From contig CAUHBW010000289.1 in NCBI GenBank assembly GCA_959604115.1, positions 1 to 5,177 of the forward strand: 5,177 nt of DNA, given 5' to 3'. Shown in pieces: positions 1 to 5,086 of this stretch; position 1 is the first letter of the stretch; each line of letters begins with the position of its first letter. This DNA comes from an uncultured Bilophila sp. Lineage in GTDB: Bacteria; Desulfobacterota; Desulfovibrionia; Desulfovibrionales; Desulfovibrionaceae. A program made the translations under genes and the position numbers. Under the pieces are notes generated by a model. That model ran no database searches. It was given only the letters and a program-made list of their open reading frames with translations, and was not told the DNA's origin.

Positions 1-24
1 GTGCGGCTGCCGGGATCTGCCGGG

Positions 25-52
25 GGGACACGTGGAATTGAACATATATAAA
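25..52 (+). promoter_or_regulatory. Possible sigma70-type promoter for the activator gene
   Basis: A TATAAA box (47-52, five of six bases matching TATAAT) lies 16 bases after GGGACA (25-30, four of six matching TTGACA). It sits in the only AT-rich patch of this part of the window. Transcription would be expected to begin near 58-60, at or just inside the ATG at 57, so either the mRNA is nearly leaderless or translation starts further in. The -35 match is modest and the box could be a chance product of the AT-rich stretch. Confidence 0.3.
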
Positions 53-61
53 CCATATGTT
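41..61. promoter_or_regulatory. Perfect inverted repeat overlapping the activator start codon
   Basis: AACATAT (41-47) and ATATGTT (55-61) are exact reverse complements separated by seven bases, ataaacc. The dyad covers the possible -10 box and the ATG at 57. The size and spacing resemble a binding site for a dimeric helix-turn-helix protein. The TyrR family recognises a half-site-spacer-half-site dyad of similar form, so autoregulation by the encoded activator is a reasonable guess. No second copy was seen upstream of the transporter genes. Confidence 0.35.
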
Positions 62-1700
62 GGGAGAAATCATTCAACTGCCCGCAGGTGAGATCGACGG
101 GCAGCCTCTGCTCGCCCGGCTCGTGCGATGCGGATTTGACGAGATGGAGGAAACCCGGAACGAACCCCATGAAGGCGAGCTGATCGCCCATCATACGGGG
201 GGTTCCATCTACATTATCCGCTGGAAATCCGTTCCGTTGGGCGATCCCGGAGACGACGGGCTTGTGCGTCTTGTCACAATGACGAAACTTCCGGTCGATC
301 AGATCAACCGGGTGGCCGAGCTGCCATGGCAGGAACTGACGGTTCTCCTCGACTCCATCCACGACGGCATCTGGGTCATCGACGCCGACGGCATCACCCT
401 GCGCGTCAACAAGGCGATGGAGCGCATCGCCGGGCTGCGCGCCGAAGAGGTCATCGGCAAGCACGTGACCGAGCCCATGCACAAGGGACGCTTCGAAACC
501 TGCGTCACCCTGCGCGCCCTCATCGAAAAGCGTTCCGTCACCATGTTCGACGACTATTCCAACGGCAAACGCTGCCTGAACACCAGCACGCCCATCTTCG
601 ACGAAAAGGGCAACGTCTGGCGCGTCATCGCCTCCATCCGAGACATGACCGAACTCGAAACCCTCCAGCGCAAGCTGACCGATCTGGAGATGGAAACCCT
701 CGCCTACAAGGCGCGGCTGGAAAACCTCGAAACCGAAATGGACGCGGGATTCGTCGGGCACAGCGCGCCCATGCGCCGCCTGCGGAAGGAAGCCTCCAAG
801 GCCGCCCGCACCGAGGCCATCACCCTCATCCTCGGCGAAACCGGCACCGGCAAGACGCTCACCGCCAAGGCCATACACGACATGAGCCAGCGCAGCGCGG
901 AACCCTTCATCGCGGTGAACTGCGGGGCCATCCCCATGTCGCTCATGGAATCCGAGCTCTTCGGCTACGAAAAGGGCGCGTTCACCGGCGCGGCCAAGAC
1001 CGGCAAGCCCGGCATGTTCGAGCTGGCCCACAAGGGGACCCTCCTCCTCGACGAAATCGGCGAACTGCCCATGCCCATGCAGGCCAAGCTTCTTCAGGTA
1101 CTCGACGGGCACCCCTTCCACCGCGTGGGCGGCACCAAGCCCATCACCGTGGACGTCCGGGTCATCGCCGCCACCAACAAGCCGCTCGCGGACATGGCCT
1201 CTTCGGGGCAGTTCCGCGAGGACCTTTTCTACCGCCTCCGCGTGCTGACCGTGGAAATCCCCCCCCTGCGCGATCGCCCGGACGACATTCCCGTCCTCGC
1301 CATGCACTTCCTCCACGAAATCATCAAGAAAAACGGCCTGCAAAAGAATTTCGACCCGCAAGTCCTGAACTGTTTCCTCACCTATCGCTGGCCCGGCAAC
1401 GTCCGCGAACTCCGCGCCCTCGTCCAGTCGCTGGCGACCATGAGCGAGGAGGAAACCATCACCATGCAGGACCTGCCCGAGTACATGCGGGCGCAGTCCC
1501 TCCAGCCGCAGGGCGCGGTGTCCTTTCGCCAGCCCATGCGCGAGGCGGTCGCGGAACTGGAACGCAACATGATCATGGCGGCGCTGGCCGAAACCGGCAG
1601 CACCTACAAGGCCGCCCGGCGGCTCAAGGTCAGCCAGTCCACCATCGTCAGAAAGGCGCAGCGCTACAAGATCGGCCTCGTGGAAGTCTCCCACCCGTAA
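57..1700 (+). CDS. Sigma54-dependent transcriptional activator with PAS sensor and TyrR-like HTH
   Basis: This is a 547-residue bacterial enhancer-binding protein that would remodel the sigma54-RNA polymerase closed complex using ATP. A PAS domain spans about residues 92-200 (LDSIHDGIWVIDADG at 98-112). A charged coiled-coil linker follows at about 200-230. The AAA+ domain runs from about 233 to 460 with Walker A GETGTGKT (260-267), the sigma54-contacting GAFTGA loop (307-312), Walker B LLLDEIGE (329-336), sensor I AATN (371-374), arginine-finger region FREDLFYRL (386-394) and sensor II WPGNVREL (445-452). The C-terminal helix-turn-helix (about 505-540, KAARRLKVSQSTIVRKAQRY) resembles the TyrR type. 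Unlike E. coli TyrR, GAFTGA is intact. No receiver domain is present, so it is probably a one-component sensor. Residues 40-80 look like the back half of another PAS fold. The ATG at 57 is the first start after an in-frame stop at 39, but it has no Shine-Dalgarno sequence, so the exact start is uncertain. Linkage to the TRAP genes suggests control of substrate uptake. Confidence 0.95.
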   Translation: MLGEIIQLPAGEIDGQPLLARLVRCGFDEMEETRNEPHEGELIAHHTGGSIYIIRWKSVPLGDPGDDGLVRLVTMTKLPVDQINRVAELPWQELTVLLDSIHDGIWVIDADGITLRVNKAMERIAGLRAEEVIGKHVTEPMHKGRFETCVTLRALIEKRSVTMFDDYSNGKRCLNTSTPIFDEKGNVWRVIASIRDMTELETLQRKLTDLEMETLAYKARLENLETEMDAGFVGHSAPMRRLRKEASKAARTEAITLILGETGTGKTLTAKAIHDMSQRSAEPFIAVNCGAIPMSLMESELFGYEKGAFTGAAKTGKPGMFELAHKGTLLLDEIGELPMPMQAKLLQVLDGHPFHRVGGTKPITVDVRVIAATNKPLADMASSGQFREDLFYRLRVLTVEIPPLRDRPDDIPVLAMHFLHEIIKKNGLQKNFDPQVLNCFLTYRWPGNVRELRALVQSLATMSEEETITMQDLPEYMRAQSLQPQGAVSFRQPMREAVAELERNMIMAALAETGSTYKAARRLKVSQSTIVRKAQRYKIGLVEVSHP

Positions 1701-1864
1701 GGGAAAAGCCTTCCCCGCCCAAAGCGCGTTTCCGTTTCCAACATCGGGATTTGCCAGCCTTTTCCCGGCGGACGCAGGTTGACACGTTCGCTCCGCGTGG
1801 GCTAAAGCCCAAGCTCGGGTATGGGGTGAATACGTCGTCTGTAACGCGTAACGGAGGGGTTTCC
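1701..1864 (+). promoter_or_regulatory. Intergenic region, probable transporter promoter region
   Basis: This 164-base gap separates the activator from the binding-protein gene. It contains a perfect TTGACA (1779-1784), but the candidate -10 at 16-18 bases spacing (around 1801-1808) is poor. The inverted repeat GGGCT-aa-AGCCC (1799-1810) sits just there and could be an operator. GGGAAAAG (1701-1708) is complementary to CTTTTCCC (1759-1766), and GGGAA-N5-TTCCC (1701-1715) could form a small alternative stem. No strong terminator for the upstream gene and no clear -24/-12 sigma54 promoter are visible. Confidence 0.4.
1853..1859 (+). promoter_or_regulatory. Ribosome-binding site fixing the binding-protein start
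   Basis: GGAGGGG lies five bases before the ATG at 1865, with its GGAGG core seven bases away. It decides the start: the same reading frame is open far upstream through the activator gene, but only the ATG at 1865 has this site and is followed by a signal peptide. Confidence 0.85.
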
Positions 1865-2872
1865 ATGTTGAAGAACCTGCTTGCCGCCGTTGTGACGCTG
1901 TCCTTCCTCGCCACACCCAACATGGTTTCCGCACAGGAAAAAACGATTCTGCAAGTGGGCCTCGGCGATCCCATCGATTCCGAAATGGGCGCCATCGGCA
2001 CCCGCTTCAAGGAAGTGGTGGAAGCCCGTTCCGGCGGCAGGGTCGAAGTCCAGCTTTTCCCCTCCGGCCAGCTCGGCGACGAGACGGAGATGATCCAGAA
2101 CGTCCGGGCCGGAAATCTTGACATCGCCGTCGTCGGCATCGCCAACACGGTCCCCTTCGTCAAGAAGCTCGGCATCCTGACCATGCCCTACATCTTCGAC
2201 GATCTGTACGACGTCGTCCGGGCCACCACCGGCCCCGCCCACGATCTGCTCAACGGTTACGCCGTGAACGAGGGCGGTTTCCGCATCCTCGGCTGGACCT
2301 ACACCGACTACCGCTACCTCTCCAACTCCCGCAAGCCCATCAGAAACCTAAACGACATCCGAGGGATGAAGTTCCGGGTGCCGCAAAGCGCCGTGCTCCT
2401 CGCCAGCTACAAGGCGTGGGGGGCCAATCCGATTCCGCTTTCGTGGGCCGAAACCTTCACCGCGCTCCAGCAGGGCGTGGTGGACGGACAGTGCTACGGC
2501 TACATCACCTTCCTCGCCTGCCGCTTCAACGAGGTGCAGAAGTACGTCACCGAGGTGCATTACACCTATCAGCTCCAGCCCATGATCCTCAGCCAGCGCG
2601 CCTATAAAAAGATGTCTCCGCAACTCAGAAAGCTGGTCGTCGACGCGGGCCGCGACGCGCAGGAATACTGTCTCGCCTTTCAGCTTACGGAAGGGGTGAA
2701 GGCACGGCAGCGGGTCATCGAATCCGGCGTGCTGGTCAGCCAGCTGGAAGACGAGGAGGACTGGAAGCGGGCAGCCGTTTCCAAGGTCTGGCCGGAGATG
2801 GAAGCCTTCGTCGGGGGGAAGGACGCCATCAACGCCTTCCTGTCCGCCATCGGAAAGCGTCCCTGGAAATAG
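1865..2872 (+). CDS. dctP: TRAP transporter solute-binding protein, DctP family
   Basis: This 335-residue periplasmic protein captures the substrate and delivers it to the membrane subunits. Residues 1-23 form a Sec signal peptide with a Lys at position 3, a hydrophobic core and a VSA cleavage site before QEKT. The mature part has family hallmarks: FPSGQLGDETEMIQNVRAG (65-83), YLSNSRKPIRNLNDIRGMKFRVP (151-173) with the conserved carboxylate-binding Arg at 171, and WAETFTALQQGVVDGQ (194-209). The length is normal for the family. The segment after VDGQ is CYGY rather than the common ENP. The pocket position 40 residues after the conserved Arg, Asn in the sialic-acid protein SiaP as I recall, is Tyr211 here. 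The mature chain has Cys at 210, 219 and 269, which is unusual for an exported protein of this type. The substrate is probably a small organic acid or related anion and cannot be named from sequence. The gene is followed by a 97-base gap before the permease genes. Confidence 0.93.
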   Translation: MLKNLLAAVVTLSFLATPNMVSAQEKTILQVGLGDPIDSEMGAIGTRFKEVVEARSGGRVEVQLFPSGQLGDETEMIQNVRAGNLDIAVVGIANTVPFVKKLGILTMPYIFDDLYDVVRATTGPAHDLLNGYAVNEGGFRILGWTYTDYRYLSNSRKPIRNLNDIRGMKFRVPQSAVLLASYKAWGANPIPLSWAETFTALQQGVVDGQCYGYITFLACRFNEVQKYVTEVHYTYQLQPMILSQRAYKKMSPQLRKLVVDAGRDAQEYCLAFQLTEGVKARQRVIESGVLVSQLEDEEDWKRAAVSKVWPEMEAFVGGKDAINAFLSAIGKRPWK

Positions 2873-2888
2873 TCCCGGCGCGAGTCCC

Positions 2889-2959
2889 CGGAGCCGTCTC
2901 CGAAGGGTTGTCTCTTCCCGCGCGCTCCTGTACTGGAAAACGGAGACCCCGGTTCCGGG
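2889..2959 (+). promoter_or_regulatory. Competing RNA stems in the dctP-dctQ spacer
   Basis: CTCCG (2898-2902) can pair with CGGAG just upstream (2889-2893, four-base loop). Alternatively, as part of GTCTCCG (2896-2902), it can pair with CGGAGAC downstream (2941-2947). These pairings are mutually exclusive. A third stem CCCGG-TT-CCGGG (2948-2959) overlaps the first bases of the dctQ ribosome-binding site GGGAGGG (2957-2963). Such structures often protect the 3' end of a binding-protein message or limit permease translation. The stems are short, so function is uncertain. Confidence 0.3.
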
Positions 2960-2969
2960 AGGGAACACG

Positions 2970-3509
2970 ATGTCCAAGAAAACCCTGCTTGTCTTTCTGG
3001 ACAACTTCGAAAGCTACGTCAGTCAGATCCTGCTCGCGTTTTTCGTCTGCACCCTGCTGCTGCAAATCTTTCTCCGCGAGTTCGGGCATCCGCTCTACTG
3101 GACGGAAGAACTCGCGCGCTATTCCTTCGTCTGGTTCGTGTTCTTCGGCGCGGCCTATGCGGCCCGACTGGCGGCGCACAACCGCGTCACCATCCAGTTC
3201 CGCCCCTTCCCCAAGTGGGTGGGCGACGTCTGCATGTTCCTCGGCGACGCGGCGTGGCTCGTCTTCAATACGGTCATGGTGGTGGAAAGTCTTGAGGTCA
3301 TTCAGGAACTCCGGGAATTTCCCTACGCCACGCCCGCGCTGGACTGGCAGCTTTCCTCCATCTACTTCATCTTTCCCATCGCCTTCACGCTGATCTCCAT
3401 CCGCGTCATTCAGGTCAACATCATGAAATTCATCATGAAACAGGACATTCCCTCCCCGGACAAGGCCGCTATGGAGCAGGCTTTCCCTGACGGAGACGTC
3501 CGCATATGA
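2970..3509 (+). CDS. dctQ: TRAP transporter small membrane subunit, DctQ family
   Basis: This 179-residue inner-membrane protein is the small permease subunit that pairs with DctM and helps dock the binding protein. Four hydrophobic segments fit the family: about 18-36, 51-68, 84-109 and 129-149. The characteristic motif W-x-EELARYSFVWFVFFGAA occupies 44-62, followed by an Arg/His/Asn-rich cytoplasmic turn (66-72). The last 30 residues are hydrophilic and poorly conserved in the family. The ATG at 2970 is preceded by GGGAGGG (2957-2963), at a suitable distance. The stop codon overlaps the next start as ATGA (3506-3509), which indicates translational coupling and roughly equal amounts of the two permease subunits. 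An overlapping + strand frame starting at 2908 is a shadow. Confidence 0.93.
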   Translation: MSKKTLLVFLDNFESYVSQILLAFFVCTLLLQIFLREFGHPLYWTEELARYSFVWFVFFGAAYAARLAAHNRVTIQFRPFPKWVGDVCMFLGDAAWLVFNTVMVVESLEVIQELREFPYATPALDWQLSSIYFIFPIAFTLISIRVIQVNIMKFIMKQDIPSPDKAAMEQAFPDGDVRI

Positions 3510-4780
3510 GTCCGGCGGGGGTGCTTTTCGCCACCTTCGGGGCTCTGCTGCTCGGAGCGCCGATCACGGTGGCTCTCGGGGCCGCGGCGATGGCCGCGCT
3601 CTACGCCGTGGACCAGAATCTCGTGACGATGGTGCAGATCGCCTTCACCTCTGTGAACTCGTTTCCGATCATGGCCCTGCCCGCCTTCGTGCTCACGGGA
3701 GCGCTCATGGAGCACGCGGGCATCTCCCGGCGGCTGGTGGCCATCGCGGAGCGGATCGTCGGCCCCATTCCGGGCGGGCTCGCCGTATCCACGGCGTTGG
3801 CCTGCGTGTTCTTCGGGGCCATCTCCGGGTCGGGCCCGGCGACGACGGCAGCCGTGGGCATGCTCATGATTCCGGCCATGATCCGGCGGGGGTTCACGCC
3901 GGGCTACGCGGCGGCCGCCGCCGCAACCGCCGGAGGCGTGGGGATCATCATACCTCCGAGCATTCCGATGGTCGTCTACGGCGTGTCCGGGCAGCAGTCC
4001 ATCACCAAGCTGTTCCTCGCCGGTGTGGTGCCCGGCATGCTGATCGCGATGGGGCTTGCGGCGACGCATCTTTTCCTGTGCCGGAACATGCCCGCCGAGG
4101 ACATCGACGCGCGTCCGGACGGAACGCTCTGGGCGGCGTTCCGCGACGGCCTGTGGTCGCTCATGGCTCCCGTGGTCATCCTCGGCGGCATCTACGGCGG
4201 ATACTTCACCCCGACCGAAGCCGCGGTGATCGCCATTTTCTACAGCATCTTCATCGGGCTGTTCGTCCACCGCGAGCTGACCTTCAACGGCATCCGCCGG
4301 TCGTTGCAGACGACCTCGTGGATGACGGGCCGGGTGCTCATCATCATGTTCACGGCCTACGCCTTCGAGCGTCTGCTGGTGCAGTACCGCATCCCGGACA
4401 TGCTGGTTGAGCATGTCCTCGGCGTCACCACGGACGTGACCGTAGTCTGGATGTTCGTGGTCGCGGTGCTGCTGTTCCTCGGAATGTTCATGGAGACGCT
4501 GGCGATCATCCTGCTGGTCACGCCGGTCATGCTTCCGATCATGACGGCCTTCGGCGTGGACCCCATCCACTTCGGCGTGGTGCTGGTCTGCTGCTGCGGG
4601 GTCGGCTTCTCCACGCCGCCTCTCGGAGAAAACATGTTCATCGCCTCGGGCATCGCCAACACCACGCTCGAAGACATCTCCTTCCACGCTTTCCCCTTCG
4701 TGTGCGTCACCATCGGCGTCATCCTCCTCTGCGTGTTCGTGCCCGACATCGTGCTGTTCCTGCCCCGGTTGGTCATGTAA
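3506..4780 (+). CDS. dctM: TRAP transporter large membrane subunit, DctM family
   Basis: This 424-residue, multi-spanning inner-membrane protein forms the ion-coupled (normally sodium) transport pathway. Family motifs seen are FFGAISGSGPATTAAVG (102-118), GGVGIIIPPSIPMVVYG (143-159), GGYFTPTEAAVIAIFYS (231-247), FLGMFMETLAIILLVTP (324-340), DPIHFGVV (352-359) and GFSTPPLGENMFIASGIA (367-384). The paired PP-containing re-entrant hairpin motifs are those expected for substrate and sodium binding. Length is normal for a stand-alone DctM and there is no fusion to DctQ. Oddities are three consecutive cysteines at 362-364 and Gly109 and Glu375 where SGSS and a non-acidic residue are more usual. The start overlaps the dctQ stop by four bases, and GGAGA (3492-3496) inside dctQ serves as a ribosome-binding site. 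A long hairpin follows six bases after the stop. Confidence 0.95.
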   Translation: MSPAGVLFATFGALLLGAPITVALGAAAMAALYAVDQNLVTMVQIAFTSVNSFPIMALPAFVLTGALMEHAGISRRLVAIAERIVGPIPGGLAVSTALACVFFGAISGSGPATTAAVGMLMIPAMIRRGFTPGYAAAAAATAGGVGIIIPPSIPMVVYGVSGQQSITKLFLAGVVPGMLIAMGLAATHLFLCRNMPAEDIDARPDGTLWAAFRDGLWSLMAPVVILGGIYGGYFTPTEAAVIAIFYSIFIGLFVHRELTFNGIRRSLQTTSWMTGRVLIIMFTAYAFERLLVQYRIPDMLVEHVLGVTTDVTVVWMFVVAVLLFLGMFMETLAIILLVTPVMLPIMTAFGVDPIHFGVVLVCCCGVGFSTPPLGENMFIASGIANTTLEDISFHAFPFVCVTIGVILLCVFVPDIVLFLPRLVM

Positions 4781-4785
4781 AAAAT

Positions 4786-4827
4786 CGGGGGAGGGGAACC
4801 TTTCTTCAGAAAGGTTCCCCTCCCCCG
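4786..4827 (+). terminator. Very strong hairpin ending the transporter operon
   Basis: Bases 4786-4805 and 4808-4827 are perfect 20-base reverse complements. In practice they form a 19-bp stem closed by a UUCA loop (4805-4808). The hairpin begins six bases after the dctM stop. On the + strand there is no T tract after it (GTACCCCC follows). On the - strand it is followed by GATTTTTT (bases 4780-4786 region). It therefore looks better suited to intrinsic termination of leftward transcripts, and for the operon it may act as a 3' stabiliser or a weaker terminator. Confidence 0.7.
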
Positions 4828-4864
4828 TACCCCCTCCCAAGACCTTCGACCTTATCGAATCCCT
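4786..4864 (+). repeat. Left copy of an inverted intergenic repeat
   Basis: This unit consists of the long hairpin (4786-4827), an 11-base pyrimidine-rich linker (4828-4838) and a 26-base element (4839-4864) ending in TTATCGAATCCCT. The 26-base element matches the reverse complement of 5087-5112 at 23 of 26 positions, with the last 13 exact. The combination of hairpin, C-rich linker and shared tail suggests a family of dispersed extragenic repeats. Its presence elsewhere in the genome cannot be seen here. Confidence 0.6.
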
Positions 4865-5033
4865 CCCCCCGGCGTTCCCGTGTGCGAAAGGACGGAGGCG
4901 TCATGTCGGGCATACAAGAGAGAGGGAGAAAGAGTCCCGTCCACGAAAGAACGGAAGGAAAACGGCCCGGCTGAGCGGTTGCGGTCCGGCGTTCCCCGAA
5001 TCGAAGCCTCCATCCCTATCTTCAACGACAACA
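4865..5033. other. Gene-free segment between the inverted repeats
   Basis: I see no credible gene here. Short open frames exist on both strands, but they run through the neighbouring hairpins, lack family resemblance and have no convincing ribosome-binding sites. The segment includes a purine-rich run (4914-4935) and two copies of CCGGCGTTCCC (4869-4879 and 4986-4996). No tRNA or recognisable RNA gene was found. Confidence 0.5.
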
Positions 5034-5061
5034 AAGCCCCTCTTCAGACGAAGAGGGGCTT
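5034..5061. terminator. 12-bp perfect hairpin, terminator-like
   Basis: AAGCCCCTCTTC (5034-5045) and GAAGAGGGGCTT (5050-5061) are exact reverse complements around an AGAC loop. This is the shape of an intrinsic terminator. The T run is only TT then CCC on the + strand, and TTT then GTTG on the - strand, so termination would be weak on + and slightly better on -. It could mark the end of a small transcript from the preceding segment, or a second terminator for a leftward gene beyond the window. Confidence 0.5.
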
Positions 5062-5067
5062 CCCATA

Positions 5068-5081
5068 CGGGGAACTCCCCG
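5068..5081. repeat. Small inverted repeat
   Basis: CGGGG (5068-5072) and CCCCG (5077-5081) are complementary around AACT. It lies between the third hairpin and the right repeat copy. It is short and may have no function. Confidence 0.25.
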
Positions 5082-5086
5082 GAAAC

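Noticed and set aside
1777..1794. GGTTGACACGTTCGCTCC considered as a sigma54 promoter
   Set aside because: Aligning TGACAC to the -24 element puts CTCC rather than TTGC at -12, and other GG/GC pairings have the wrong spacing.
326..1864. Long upstream extension of the dctP reading frame through the activator gene
   Set aside because: The translation is Arg/His/Pro-rich with no recognisable domain and overlaps well-supported activator coding sequence. The ribosome-binding site and signal peptide place the real start at 1865.
3410..4840. Long open frame (476 codons) on the - strand opposite dctM
   Set aside because: It is antisense to a clear DctM, is dominated by His, Arg, Asp, Glu and Gly as expected from a GC-rich shadow frame, has no family motif and runs into the operon-end hairpin.
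4852..4864. TTATCGAATCCCT considered as a tRNA T-arm remnant or attachment site
   Set aside because: No acceptor, D or anticodon stems can be drawn around it. Its inverted partner at 5087-5099 explains it better as part of a repeat.
4869..4996. Direct repeat CCGGCGTTCCC at 4869-4879 and 4986-4996
   Set aside because: It is eleven GC-rich bases in two copies only, with no regular spacing or array. It is likely chance and does not indicate CRISPR.
4852..5034. Small - strand open frame in the tail
   Set aside because: It begins next to one hairpin and ends inside the left repeat tail, with no recognisable motif.
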